Of a stretch of 64,000 nucleotides of DNA, positions 9,773-19,347 are shown in pieces. The DNA comes from an uncultured Bartonella sp. Its GTDB lineage: Bacteria > Pseudomonadota > Alphaproteobacteria > Rhizobiales > Rhizobiaceae. Position 1 is the first letter of the stretch. Each line of letters begins with the position of its first letter. The stretch spans positions 186,001 to 250,000 of the forward strand of contig CAMLCZ010000003.1 in NCBI GenBank assembly GCA_946478665.1, given 5' to 3'. A model generated the notes under the pieces. The model did not search any database. It was given only the letters and a program-made list of their open reading frames with translations, and was not told where the DNA came from. Both the position numbers and the translations under genes were made by a program.

Positions 9773-12259
9773 TCACAAAACGGCTTTAAAATGTCGCAAG
9801 CGTAGTGCATTGGAAACAACGAAAACGCTGGATAAAGCCATGGCTGCGGCCGAGAGCATTGGTGATAATTGGACACCCCACCAAGGATAGAAAATGCCTG
9901 CAGCAACGGGGATTAATGCAACATTATAACCAAATGCCCAGAACAGGTTTTGTTTTATATTGCGAATAGTGGCTTTGGAAATTGCAACCGCATTCACAAC
10001 ACCAGCCGGATTACCCGACATTAAAACAACATCGGCACTTTCAATCGCAACGTCCGTTCCCGTACCTATGGCAATACCGGTATCTGCCGCAGCAAGTGCC
10101 GGCGCATCATTGATGCCATCACCGACAAAGGCAATTTTGCCATAGGTTGCACCCAGTTTCTTTACAGCATCTACCTTACCTGCAGGCAAGACTTCTGCAC
10201 TTATTTCCGAAATGCCAATTTTTTTGCCAATCGTCTGTGCAGTATTGCGGTTATCGCCGGTAATCAATGCGGTTTTTATACCCATTGTTTCAAGCGTTTT
10301 GATCGTCTTTGTCGATTGGGGTTTGATTGGGTCTTCAACTGCAAGAATAGCAGCACCTTTTCCATCAATAGCCCCATAAAATGGCGTCAAACCATCATTG
10401 CCAAATTGTCTGGCGGTGTGGTCAAAAACGCTGGTGTCAGCACCGATCTCATGCATATATCGGTTATTGCCAACGGCAATTTTGTGGCTATTGACTTCAC
10501 CGTTAATGCCAAATCCCGGTTTTGCAGCAAAGTTGGAAACACTGTCCAATTTCAAATTGAATTTTTTTGCAGCTTCATTAAGAGCTTCGCCAATCGGGTG
10601 TTCAGAACGCAATTCAACGGCGGCAATTTGTGCAAGGGTTGTTTTTTCATCAAAACCTTGTGCTGTCTCTATCTTTTTTAAAACAGGCTTTCCAATGGTT
10701 AAAGTGCCTGTTTTATCAAATGCTATAATGTGACTATCGCGCAAAGTCTGCAAGGCATCACCGCGACGAAAAAGAATACCCAATCTTGCAGCCCGACCTG
10801 TTGCCACCATAATGGATGTTGGGGTTGCCAATCCCATAGCGCACGGACACGCAATGATGAGAACCGAAACACCTGCTACCAAAGCATGAGGCAATGCAGG
10901 GGAGGGGCCAATAAAAAACCATATTAGAAATGTCAGGATAGCAGCAGCAAAAACAGCAGGTACAAACCAGCCAGTGACTTTGTCGACCATTGCTTGTATC
11001 GGCAATTTGGCACTTTGGGCATCTTCAACCATTTTTTGAATTTGTGCAATCAAGGTATCACTGCCGATTTTTTCGGCAACAAACGTCAAGGTGCCATTGC
11101 CATTGATTGTTCCGCTATAAACATTGTCACCGGATTTTTTGGCAACAGGTAATGCTTCGCCTGTCATCATCGCTTCATTGACATTGGACGTTCCACTGGT
11201 AACGCGCCCATCGACAGGAAACTTTTCACCAGGGCGTACCACAACAATATCGCCGATCGCTACATCTTCTAGAGGGATATCTTTTTCCGTATTATCTTGA
11301 ACAATACGGGCTGTCTTTGGTTTTAATCCTGCCAATGCCTTGATGGCTTCACCGGTTCGGCCACGCGCTCCAGCTTCAAGATATCGTCCCAACAAAATCA
11401 AGGTAACAATGACGGCGGCGGCTTCAAAATATATGTTATTGGTGCCTTGCGGTAGCAATGACCCAGCAAATGTTGCAACAGTCGAATAAGCCCAAGCCGC
11501 CAGAGAGCCAACAGCAACAAGCGAATTCATATCGGGTGTACCACGTAAGAGGTTAGGTATTCCGGATTTGAAGAATCTCCAACCTGGGCCAAACAGTACC
11601 AAGCTTGTCAAAATAAATTGTATGAGCCGCGATGGAAACTCTCCTATCGTCTCCATAATCCAGTGATGGAATGGTGGTGAAATGTGACCACCCATTTCCA
11701 TGACAAATACTGGAATGGTCAAAATTAACGCAATAATTAATGATACGGCTAATTTATGGGTTTCCAGAGCTTGGCGATCTTCCGTTTTGTGTTCGTTGAT
11801 CGGTGTTGCGCTATAACCGGCAATTTCCACGGCCTTTTGCAATTGTTCAATTGTTGTAACCCCGCAGATTATTTCAACATGGGCTCGGTTGGTTGCCATA
11901 TTGACAGTTGCCTTGTTAACACCCGTTACAGAATTTAACGCTTTTTCTACACGACGAACGCATGAGGCACAGCTCATGCCACCAATATCAAGATCGACAG
12001 TTTTTGATCCAACTTCATAACCGGCTTTTTCAACAGCGTTGACCAAATCATTAATTGGCAGCGCAGTATCGGCGGTCACATCAGCCCGCTCGGTTGCCAA
12101 ATTGACACGCGCATCTTCAACACCTGAAACATTGTTCAAAGCTTTTTCAACATGCCGGACACAGGAGGCACAGGTCATACCTTCAATATCGAGCTGAATA
12201 TGGCGTTTTCCTATTCCGGAATTTGGCTCATTTTTTGCAACATTAGTTGTAGCTGTCAT
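9773..12259 (-). CDS. copA: copper-translocating P1B-type ATPase
   Basis: An 828-residue inner-membrane pump that exports Cu(I). Two N-terminal heavy-metal-associated domains carry GMTCASC (Cys30, Cys33) and GMSCASC (Cys97, Cys100). Then come eight predicted membrane segments, the actuator TGEA loop, the transmembrane CPC (Cys471, Cys473), the phosphorylation motif DKTGTLT (Asp515), the SEHPIGEA motif and [11 protein letters not shown]. The ATG at 12259 was chosen because GAAGG lies before it and because the longer frame, to 12334, would run through the promoter. The MerR-type promoter upstream points to a CueR/HmrR regulator, but none is encoded in the window. Confidence 0.97.
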   Translation of the reverse strand: MTATTNVAKNEPNSGIGKRHIQLDIEGMTCASCVRHVEKALNNVSGVEDARVNLATERADVTADTALPINDLVNAVEKAGYEVGSKTVDLDIGGMSCASCVRRVEKALNSVTGVNKATVNMATNRAHVEIICGVTTIEQLQKAVEIAGYSATPINEHKTEDRQALETHKLAVSLIIALILTIPVFVMEMGGHISPPFHHWIMETIGEFPSRLIQFILTSLVLFGPGWRFFKSGIPNLLRGTPDMNSLVAVGSLAAWAYSTVATFAGSLLPQGTNNIYFEAAAVIVTLILLGRYLEAGARGRTGEAIKALAGLKPKTARIVQDNTEKDIPLEDVAIGDIVVVRPGEKFPVDGRVTSGTSNVNEAMMTGEALPVAKKSGDNVYSGTINGNGTLTFVAEKIGSDTLIAQIQKMVEDAQSAKLPIQAMVDKVTGWFVPAVFAAAILTFLIWFFIGPSPALPHALVAGVSVLIIACPCAMGLATPTSIMVATGRAARLGILFRRGDALQTLRDSHIIAFDKTGTLTIGKPVLKKIETAQGFDEKTTLAQIAAVELRSEHPIGEALNEAAKKFNLKLDSVSNFAAKPGFGINGEVNSHKIAVGNNRYMHEIGADTSVFDHTARQFGNDGLTPFYGAIDGKGAAILAVEDPIKPQSTKTIKTLETMGIKTALITGDNRNTAQTIGKKIGISEISAEVLPAGKVDAVKKLGATYGKIAFVGDGINDAPALAAADTGIAIGTGTDVAIESADVVLMSGNPAGVVNAVAISKATIRNIKQNLFWAFGYNVALIPVAAGIFYPWWGVQLSPMLSAAAMALSSVFVVSNALRLRHFKAVL

Positions 12260-12296
12260 TTTTAGCGCCTTCACGCAATTGAAATCTCGTAACTTT

Positions 12297-12327
12297 AAAA
12301 TAAGGGTTACCATCATGGGAAGGTCAA
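12297..12327 (-). promoter_or_regulatory. MerR-family (CueR/HmrR-type) promoter of copA
   Basis: On the minus strand TTGACC (12327-12322) is separated from TATTTT (12302-12297) by exactly 19 bp. The spacer, TTCCCATGATGGTAACCCT, holds an imperfect dyad that begins in the CCTTCC typical of CueR sites. The over-long 19-bp spacer is the hallmark of promoters that MerR-family activators unwind. It lies about 40 bp before the copA ATG. Confidence 0.75.
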
Positions 12328-12336
12328 GATGCATTA

Positions 12337-12376
12337 ATTAAAAAAAAGCCCTTTCCTTTTGATCGGAAAGGGCTTT
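12337..12376 (-). terminator. intrinsic terminator of the DUF882 gene
   Basis: A perfect 12-bp inverted repeat (AAAGCCCTTTCC at 12345-12356, GGAAAGGGCTTT at 12365-12376) with an 8-nt loop is followed on the minus strand by a run of T. It closes the upstream gene and insulates the copA promoter. Confidence 0.9.
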
Positions 12377-12401
12377 GCAAAGGTGTTCTATTAGAACCAG
12401 T

Positions 12402-14105
12402 TTAATATGTCTCATTGATGCGTGTTACAGCATGAAAATCAATTGCTTTACCACTGAGCTGTGCAACACGGGAAACTTCCTGTTTTTTCTCAATACCAGA
12501 GACAAATACAACGTTAGGAACTTTCCGTAATTCCTCGTCCGGTGCTATATTGGATGCACTTTTAGACGCAGTAGACGCTTTGTTGTTGGCAACAATTTTT
12601 GCTATATCATCTTCATCAGGACGATCGGCTTTTGGCGTTGTTTTTGTTGGTTGTGGTATTGCAGCTGGTTGTGTGTTTTTTACAGCTTGCGCATTTTTTG
12701 CCGGTTGCACATTTCCTGATTGTGCATTTTTTGAGTTATCAACAGAAGCAACCATTCCTTTATCAGGTGTCTGTGCATCATCTGCATCAGCATAATCTTC
12801 ATCTTCTTCATAATCATCATCAGGCACTGCAATAATTTCATTTGCCTGTATCAAAGCTGTCAGATCATCACCTGGAACTTTACTTTCCTGAGCTTCGGGC
12901 TTGGCTGCCGGTATTTCAGTTTTCACATCTGCCTTGGCAATTTCCACTGCTACATTATCAGTATCTGTTTTCTGGTCAGGCCTTGTTCCTGGTATAGGAA
13001 CAGATGCAAGCTCAACGGTTTTATCTTTATTCTCGTCATTATCAGCAGTAAGCCCACCCGGCTTGAATGTCGGTACCGGCACATTGGCATAAGCCATAAC
13101 AGGGGCGGTTTTGGTGTCGTCCTTGTCTTCTTCTTCTGCATCGGGCTGTTGCGGTTTACGATAAAGCGGCGAAGTTTCTGGTAATGGCGCTCCCTTTTTA
13201 GGTAGTGCTACGACCATTGGTTGATCTTCATCGCCATCAGCTTCTACCTGTTGCACGCGCGCTGGTGTTTTTGTCCTTAACTGTGCGGGAGCCTGTGGTT
13301 GTGCCTGTGCAACAGTTACAGTCTCCTGCTGTTGGTTCTTTCTGCCAAAGAGTGAGCCAAAAAACCCACGTTTTTGCTGTGTTGGCGCAGCATTTGCGTA
13401 AAGGACAGGTGCGCCGCGACGAGCTAGCCAATCGGCTTTTGCCTGTTCATATCCAGGTAAAGGCTTACCATCGCTTGGAATATACATGGTTTTTCCATCA
13501 GGAAATAAAGCCATAAGTTCATTACGATTCATGCGTGGCCAGTGGCGCACGCTTCCAACATCCATATGAACAAATGGTGAGCCTGATGTAGGATAATATC
13601 CAACACCACCAACTTGTTGTTTCAAACCAATGGCACGTAGTTTCGCTAGATTTACATCTGGCAAATAAAAGTCCATTGCGTGACCAAGTGTGTGTTGGCT
13701 GTTTTTTGCAACGCCACTATTGGGCGAGCGGGTACGCAACATATTATTTGTTGCTGGCGAACGATATGCCGAAACAACATTGATATATTCGCGTGATCCA
13801 CTGGCACGGTAAACAGTCCAAATAAGATCGAACAACCGTGGATCCATATTTGTTGGCTCATTGCGACGCCAGTCACGTAAAAATACATTTAAACGCTTTA
13901 ATCCAGCTTGGTCATATCGGCCATCACGCTTGAACACAATTTCCGCTTTTTCACCAGTATGCACATAATAGAGTTTAAGAGACCGCGTTTCGGCACGCGC
14001 GTTGACTGGTGACCATAATACCGACAAAACGGCACATATTGTCATAATGGCTAATGACAAACCGCGGAATGTCCATAACGATTTTTTCAACCCGTCAAAC
14101 ACCAT
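12402..14105 (-). CDS. DUF882 (YcbK-type, peptidase M15A-like) murein hydrolase with disordered tail
   Basis: A 567-residue exported protein. A signal segment (about residues 14-38, ending ARAE) precedes a catalytic domain to about residue 205 with SAYRSPATNNML, the Zn-ligand type segment SQHTLGHAMDFYL and SPFVHMDVGSVRHWP. These His/Asp positions match the DUF882/YcbK family of zinc-dependent murein endopeptidases, such as E. coli MepK. The remaining ~360 residues are low-complexity, rich in Ala, Pro, Lys, Asp and Gln (with acidic runs such as DDDYEEDEDYADADD) and probably disordered, giving a much longer protein than the usual ~200 residues. It is probably periplasmic and monocistronic, closed by a strong terminator. 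Confidence 0.85.
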   Translation of the reverse strand: MVFDGLKKSLWTFRGLSLAIMTICAVLSVLWSPVNARAETRSLKLYYVHTGEKAEIVFKRDGRYDQAGLKRLNVFLRDWRRNEPTNMDPRLFDLIWTVYRASGSREYINVVSAYRSPATNNMLRTRSPNSGVAKNSQHTLGHAMDFYLPDVNLAKLRAIGLKQQVGGVGYYPTSGSPFVHMDVGSVRHWPRMNRNELMALFPDGKTMYIPSDGKPLPGYEQAKADWLARRGAPVLYANAAPTQQKRGFFGSLFGRKNQQQETVTVAQAQPQAPAQLRTKTPARVQQVEADGDEDQPMVVALPKKGAPLPETSPLYRKPQQPDAEEEDKDDTKTAPVMAYANVPVPTFKPGGLTADNDENKDKTVELASVPIPGTRPDQKTDTDNVAVEIAKADVKTEIPAAKPEAQESKVPGDDLTALIQANEIIAVPDDDYEEDEDYADADDAQTPDKGMVASVDNSKNAQSGNVQPAKNAQAVKNTQPAAIPQPTKTTPKADRPDEDDIAKIVANNKASTASKSASNIAPDEELRKVPNVVFVSGIEKKQEVSRVAQLSGKAIDFHAVTRINETY

Positions 14106-14473
14106 TTATAAGTCCTGCTTGTTACCCTTAATGTAGTGCAACGTTAAACACCTAAACGACAGTATTTGTTATAGTGACGTTGACCACCTGAACTAGTTTT
14201 ATAGTTAGCAAAGTGTAAGTCAGAATGGTTAACAGCTGATTTATACAAACCTTACATGCCTTTTATTCAAAATAAATATGATTATACCATGGCAAAAATG
14301 ACACATAAAAAGAAAAAATTTTAAATTTCACAGAATTTTTCGTAATATGGTTAACAAGATCTTTCATTTAAATTGGCAAACCATATCCAGTGCATTTGGG
14401 GCGCTAAACAACCAATAAAAAAGCCCCGTTGAAACAACAGAGCTTTCTAAAGTGCCAGTTTATTTAAAAACTA
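14106..14473. other. 368-bp intergenic region between the regulator and the DUF882 gene
   Basis: AT-rich with no coding frame. It holds the terminator of the regulator gene (14414-14446) and presumably the promoter of the DUF882 gene. Nothing else recognised. Confidence 0.5.
14414..14446 (-). terminator. probable intrinsic terminator of the NtrC-type regulator gene
   Basis: AAGCCCCGTTG (14421-14431) pairs with CAACAGAGCTT (14435-14445), with two mismatches, around an AAA loop. On the minus strand the stem is followed by TTTTTATT. Confidence 0.6.
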
Positions 14474-15886
14474 TCAGCCAATTTTTGCTGGGGGTTCGTA
14501 ATGCCCAGGTGCAGGATCGTTATCGGCATGATATTCATCAAGCTTGCGGTAAAGGGTTGAGCGGCCAATGCCAAGGCGTCGCGCAACTTCGCTCATACGG
14601 CCATTATAATGTTCAACCGATTTTTCAATGATTTCACGTTCAAGTTCTTCAAATGCTCGAACGTGTCCGTCATCATCAACAAACGGTATTGCATTTTTGC
14701 TATTTTCTTCCGTTATTTCCACCTCAGTGTTTTCACTGATATCGTTAAACTGCTTGCCCGTGAGCTGAGGGAAATCCCGAATAGTTAACAGTGGCCCCGT
14801 ACTTAACAACACTGCACGAAATAGCACATTGTCCAATTCACTGACATTGCCCGGCCAATCATGTTGTAAAAGCAATGACAAAGCAGAGCCAGCAAGTCCA
14901 TGAACGTGCGGTTGTCCACTTTCAACAACAATATGGTCAATTGCCCGTTGTGCTATGTTTTCTAAATCATCACGCCGTTCTCTTAATGCTGGCAAAACAA
15001 CATGATACTCTCTTAGTTGGTCATAAAGCTCTTTCAGGAATAGACCATCTTCAACCAACCCTTTTAATGGCGACGTTGAAATTGCCATTAATCTGAATTG
15101 TGGGTGCTTGCTGTCATCAGTCAGACTGCGTTTTTTAAGAAATTCCACCCATCGAGCCTGTTGGTTCAATTCCAGCCGGTCAATTTCACATAAGCAGAGT
15201 GTGCCGTAACGAATGGTATTGATTAATGGAAGTATTTTGGTTTTCCATTTTTCATTGTCCCGAACCTGATCGAGAATAGGCACACATTGAAGACGGATAA
15301 ATTTCCCATTCGAATAGGAACTTTCATGGTGAATGACACGAGCAAGAGTTTCTCTACCCGTACCCTTTTCCCCTTCAATCAGCAGGTTGCAGGTAGAAAG
15401 TGCCGCCTCTTTTGCCAAAGCGAAAGGTTCTTTCATTGATTCACTATTGGCATAAAGGTCTGAAAAACGTAGGTGGTTTTCCTGTTGGCGGCGAATATAA
15501 TGCACTTCGCGTTCGAGTGTGTTGTTCAACGATAAATTACCAAGTGTCACGCTTAAACGTAACGATGTGATAGGATATACGAGATAATCCACAGCACCTG
15601 CTTTAAGGCTTGCCTGTAGTAATTCTTCATTTTCAACATCTGCCATAACCACCAATGGTGCGGCAAAACCTGTAATGCGGATTGTTGAAACAAGATCATT
15701 GCCGCCAAGGTCACTCATTGTCAGATCAACCAACGCAAACGAAATACTTCTGCGTCGGCGTAATAAATCCAGAGCACGTAGCCCATTTTCAGCTTCAATC
15801 ACACGGTATCCAAGTGCCCGAAGCATAGATGAAACACCAGCTCTTTTTCCAAAGTCTTCTGCTGCTACCAGTATTGGACCCATCAT
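14474..15886 (-). CDS. NtrC-type response regulator with degenerate AAA+ domain
   Basis: A 470-residue protein with the three-domain layout of sigma-54 activators: receiver (about 1-120), AAA+ (about 145-380) and a Fis-type helix-turn-helix at the end (MSEVARRLGIGRSTLYRKL). Key motifs are lost. The receiver keeps the acidic pair and Asp54, but the conserved Lys is Tyr (DYLVYPITS). The Walker A is altered (GEKGTGRE). There is no GAFTGA loop, so sigma-54 contact is unlikely. The Walker B Asp is Cys (GTLCLCEID), and the arginine-finger segment reads FLKELYDQL instead of FRxDLxxRL. It probably binds DNA without ATP-driven sigma-54 remodelling. No partner kinase is adjacent, and its targets are unknown. 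Confidence 0.85.
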   Translation of the reverse strand: MMGPILVAAEDFGKRAGVSSMLRALGYRVIEAENGLRALDLLRRRRSISFALVDLTMSDLGGNDLVSTIRITGFAAPLVVMADVENEELLQASLKAGAVDYLVYPITSLRLSVTLGNLSLNNTLEREVHYIRRQQENHLRFSDLYANSESMKEPFALAKEAALSTCNLLIEGEKGTGRETLARVIHHESSYSNGKFIRLQCVPILDQVRDNEKWKTKILPLINTIRYGTLCLCEIDRLELNQQARWVEFLKKRSLTDDSKHPQFRLMAISTSPLKGLVEDGLFLKELYDQLREYHVVLPALRERRDDLENIAQRAIDHIVVESGQPHVHGLAGSALSLLLQHDWPGNVSELDNVLFRAVLLSTGPLLTIRDFPQLTGKQFNDISENTEVEITEENSKNAIPFVDDDGHVRAFEELEREIIEKSVEHYNGRMSEVARRLGIGRSTLYRKLDEYHADNDPAPGHYEPPAKIG

Positions 15887-16151
15887 TGTTTAACTAATCT
15901 CCATTGTGAGGATGAACGCATATCATGCGAGAAAAAACGCTCAGCTAGAAATTTGGTTGCAAACTTAATGAAGTATCCCGACCCGCTTACTTCGATACTT
16001 AACTGTATCAATATGGTGATTACATGCAACATAAAACAGATTTTTTTTAAAAAAAATTGCTTTGGCGTTGATTTCCGTTAAAAGAACCATATTGATAATG
16101 GCGCAAAATAATTATCTTTTTGGCTGTTTGCGGTACAATGGAGTATGCCTT

Positions 16152-16526
16152 ATGAAACGTCTTGCACCTACATTTTGTCTTGCTGTCATGGCTTTTTCGT
16201 TGTCAGCTTGTAACCTTTCGCAAAACTATGGGCAGCGCCCTTCTGTACAAAATATCCCAACGGGTATTGATGGACAGTGGGAAGATAAAAATGGCATTGT
16301 TTCGTCATTCCGTAACGGTATTTTTGAAACGCGTTCATCTGATACAAAAGAAAAATTATCAGAAGGCAATTATAAGTTCCTTAATCCACAACTGGTTGAA
16401 ATTGAAATGCGTTCTATCGTTCGTGGTACCGTATCGCGGGTAAATTGCGCTATCTCCAATAATTCCATGCAGCTTCTTTGTACATCCAGTACAGGTTCGC
16501 AGTTTTACTTGAATAGACGTGTATAG
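16152..16526 (+). CDS. omp10: outer membrane lipoprotein Omp10
   Basis: A 124-residue lipoprotein: a signal peptide with the lipobox LSAC (Cys20), then a small beta-rich domain (GIDGQWEDKNGIVSSF, RNGIFETR, LSEGNYKFLNPQLVEIEMRS, IVRGTVSRVNCAI) that closely resembles Brucella Omp10, an outer-membrane lipoprotein. The inhibitor-like fold has no known enzymatic role. The ATG at 16152 was chosen because it starts a proper signal peptide and has GGAG eight bases upstream; the frame stays open to 16062. It is 9 bp ahead of hemH, the order also found in Brucella, so the two are probably cotranscribed. Confidence 0.93.
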   Translation: MKRLAPTFCLAVMAFSLSACNLSQNYGQRPSVQNIPTGIDGQWEDKNGIVSSFRNGIFETRSSDTKEKLSEGNYKFLNPQLVEIEMRSIVRGTVSRVNCAISNNSMQLLCTSSTGSQFYLNRRV

Positions 16527-16535
16527 TCCAAGCCG

Positions 16536-17531
16536 ATGGAAAAACATGAAAATAAGGTTGGTGTACTTCTTATAAATCTCGGAACACCCGAGGGAACAGA
16601 CGTAAAGAATGTACGCAAATATTTGCGCGAGTTTCTTTCAGATCGTCGTGTTATCGAGTGGCCGCGCCTTTTATGGTATCCTATTTTGTATGGCATTGTT
16701 CTTAATGTCAGGCCGAAAAAATCCGGTGCGTTATACAAACGTATTTGGAACAATGAAAAAAATGAATCACCTTTAAGAACATATACGCGTGCTCAGGCTG
16801 AAAAACTTGCACCAGTTTTACAGGAAAACGGTGTGGAAGTTGATTGGGCAATGCGTTACGGCCAACCATCTGTTGAAAAAGTGCTAAACCGCATGGTTGA
16901 TGCGGGCTGTGATAGGGTTTTGGTTTTTCCACTTTATCCGCAATATTCAGCAACGACCACTGCCACGGTTCTCGATGCGGTTTTTGATTGTCTTAAAAAA
17001 CGCCGCACTGTACCGGCGATCCGTTCGGTACCGCCTTATTGCGATGATCCTGTCTATATTGATGCCTTGGCAAAATCCGTTGAAAAGCATTTAGCACAGC
17101 TGTCTTTTGTTCCTGAAAAAATCATTGCATCATATCATGGCGTTCCACAATCCTATGTGCAACGTGGTGATCCTTACCCTGTTGAGTGTCAACGTACGAC
17201 AGATGCGTTGCGCAACCGACTTGGCATGGATAAGGACAAATTGTTAATGACTTTTCAGTCACGTTTTGGTCCAGAAGAATGGTTGCAACCCTATACCGAC
17301 CATACGGTTGAGGCATTGGCAAAAGAAGGTGTTAAATCTGTTGCGGTATTTAACCCAGGCTTTGTATCTGATTGCCTTGAAACAGTCGATGAAATGGGAC
17401 ACGAAGCAGCAAAAACATTTCTCGATAATGGTGGGCAAAATTTTGCTCATATCCCATGCCTGAATGATAGCGAAGATGGTATGAGAGTTATAGAAATGTT
17501 GGTTCGTAAAGAACTTCAAGGGTGGATTTGA
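16536..17531 (+). CDS. hemH: ferrochelatase
   Basis: Inserts Fe(II) into protoporphyrin IX, the last step of protoheme synthesis. The 331 residues show the opening GVLLINLGTPEGTDVKNVRK, YLREFLSDRRVIEWPR, the substrate-loop FPLYPQYSATTTATV, the metal-site segment IIASYHGVPQSYVQRGDPY and the closing QSRFGPEEWLQPYTD, then NPGFVSDCLETVDEM. All are typical of bacterial ferrochelatase. It sits just behind omp10 with a weak ribosome site of its own and so probably depends on that transcript. Confidence 0.97.
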   Translation: MEKHENKVGVLLINLGTPEGTDVKNVRKYLREFLSDRRVIEWPRLLWYPILYGIVLNVRPKKSGALYKRIWNNEKNESPLRTYTRAQAEKLAPVLQENGVEVDWAMRYGQPSVEKVLNRMVDAGCDRVLVFPLYPQYSATTTATVLDAVFDCLKKRRTVPAIRSVPPYCDDPVYIDALAKSVEKHLAQLSFVPEKIIASYHGVPQSYVQRGDPYPVECQRTTDALRNRLGMDKDKLLMTFQSRFGPEEWLQPYTDHTVEALAKEGVKSVAVFNPGFVSDCLETVDEMGHEAAKTFLDNGGQNFAHIPCLNDSEDGMRVIEMLVRKELQGWI

Positions 17532-17699
17532 AATAGTATTACCGTTTTTGCCGTAGCAAAACTCGCAAATCTATTATTAAAGCCCAAATCTACGATTAAT
17601 AGTTGGTGAAAAAACTCAAATTAATAAAAATGGACTTTTTATTAATTGCGTGCTGTGTCAGATCTTTTCTAAATACGATAAAATGTAGGGAGAGACTGC

Positions 17700-18638
17700 A
17701 TGACCGGCTTACACATCGCATTAATACTCTTGGTTGTATTGGTGATATTCTGTTTTCTCGGTGGTATTAAACAGGTGCCTCAGGGCTATCAATACACGGT
17801 TGAGCGATTTGGTCGTTATACACGGACATTAATGCCGGGACTGAATTTGATTGTTCCTTTTATCGATACGGTTGGTTCACGGGTCAATATGAAGGAGCAG
17901 GTGCTGGATATCCCAACGCAAGAAGTTATCACGCGCGATAATGCAACCGTATCGGTTGATGCTGTGGCATTTTTTCAGGTGTTAAACGCTGCACAATCGG
18001 CCTATCAAATTACAAATCTGGACTATGCGGTCATGAACCTCAATATGACCAATATCCGTACAGTTGTCGGTTCCATGGATCTTGATGAACTTTTGTCCAA
18101 CCGTAATGCTATCAATGAACGTCTGTTACATGTTGTTGATGAAGCGGCGCACCCATGGGGTCTAAAAATGACCCGTATTGAAATCAAGGATATTCGCCCA
18201 CCGCGTGATCTTGTTGATGCAATGGCACGGCAGATGAAAGCCGAACGTGACAAACGTGCTCAGGTGCTGGAAGCAGAAGGTGACCGTAATGCCAATATTT
18301 TACGGGCAGAAGGTTTTAAACAGGCACAAATTCTCGAAGCAGAAGGTAAACGAGAGTCTGCCTATCGCGAGGCTGAAGCCCGCGAGCGTTTAGCCGAGGC
18401 TGAAGCGAAAGCAACGCTTTTGGTTTCAGACGCAATTGCCAAGGGCGACGTTCAGGCAATCAATTACTTTGTGGCGCAAAAATACACAGAGGCTTTAGCA
18501 TCTATCGGCACAGCCAATAATCAAAAAATTGTTCTCATGCCTATGGAAGCGTCATCGCTCATCGGTTCTCTTGGTGGAATAGGCGCAATAGCAAAAGAAG
18601 TCTTCAATTCGGAAACGCCTAAAAAGCGCAATTCTTAA
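17700..18638 (+). CDS. qmcA: SPFH/stomatin-family membrane protein QmcA
   Basis: A 312-residue protein anchored by one N-terminal membrane segment (about residues 4-22), followed by the SPFH domain (VPQGYQYTVERFGRYTRTL, PGLNLIVPFIDTV) and a long Ala/Glu-rich coiled coil (about 185-255, EAEGDRNANILRAEGFKQAQ). QmcA-type stomatins form large membrane rings and work with the membrane protease and NfeD partners encoded beside them. The ATG has AGGGAGAG before it. The NfeD gene follows 77 bp downstream, the usual pair. Confidence 0.93.
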   Translation: MTGLHIALILLVVLVIFCFLGGIKQVPQGYQYTVERFGRYTRTLMPGLNLIVPFIDTVGSRVNMKEQVLDIPTQEVITRDNATVSVDAVAFFQVLNAAQSAYQITNLDYAVMNLNMTNIRTVVGSMDLDELLSNRNAINERLLHVVDEAAHPWGLKMTRIEIKDIRPPRDLVDAMARQMKAERDKRAQVLEAEGDRNANILRAEGFKQAQILEAEGKRESAYREAEARERLAEAEAKATLLVSDAIAKGDVQAINYFVAQKYTEALASIGTANNQKIVLMPMEASSLIGSLGGIGAIAKEVFNSETPKKRNS

Positions 18639-18715
18639 ATATTACGCATAGAATGTGTTAGGTAAACACAGATAGGTGCTGCTGGTTACGGCACAGTTGT
18701 TTTGATGGAACGCCG

Positions 18716-19171
18716 ATGGAATTATTTATTGAAACATTAGGAATATGGAATTGGGTAATTGCGGGCATTATCCTACTATTATTCGAGCTTCTAATTCCTG
18801 GCGTCTACATAATGTGGTTTGGGTGCGGAGCCTTGCTTACCGCTTTGACCGTGTTCTGTGTAAAATGGAGCGCTTTTGCACTTTGGGAAACACAAATAAT
18901 TGTATTTTTGCTGTTTTCAATCATTCTGGTTGTTATCGCGAGAATTTTTTTCAGACGTGATAAAGAAACGGATCAGCCTTTATTGAACTTGCGGACGACG
19001 CAAATGGTTGGTCGCTCAGCAAAATTGCACGAACCAATTGTAAATGGGCAAGGGCATATCCGTATTGATGATACAATATGGCGTGTTCAAGGGCCAGATT
19101 TGCCGATGGGTACGATTGTTAAAATCGTCGACTTTTATGATGGGGCATTCAAGGTCGAAAAAGGCGAATAG
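18716..19171 (+). CDS. NfeD-family membrane protein
   Basis: A 151-residue protein with three membrane segments in the first ~80 residues and a C-terminal OB-fold domain (MVGRSAKLHEPIVNGQGHIR, IDDTIWRVQGPDLPMGTIVK). This is the short NfeD1b type that pairs with stomatin-like proteins (YbbJ/QmcA in E. coli), probably helping to set the activity or position of the stomatin ring. It shares direction with qmcA. Confidence 0.92.
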   Translation: MELFIETLGIWNWVIAGIILLLFELLIPGVYIMWFGCGALLTALTVFCVKWSAFALWETQIIVFLLFSIILVVIARIFFRRDKETDQPLLNLRTTQMVGRSAKLHEPIVNGQGHIRIDDTIWRVQGPDLPMGTIVKIVDFYDGAFKVEKGE

Positions 19172-19347
19172 ACTGTTTCGATATTGGGTAACCTTTGAAA
19201 TTGCATATGTCGCTATGCTATAAAGGGTGACATTGGGGTAAATCCTATTGTCAGGAAACAACTAAAGGGCATTTTTTATACTGAAAGGTTTTACTTTGGT
19301 GTAATTTCGGCTATGCCCCAATTGGAATACGAAATCGGGAATAAAAA

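Noticed and set aside
12260-12334. Upstream extension of copA to 12334
   Set aside because: It would put codons over the MerR-type promoter; the ATG at 12259 has a ribosome site.
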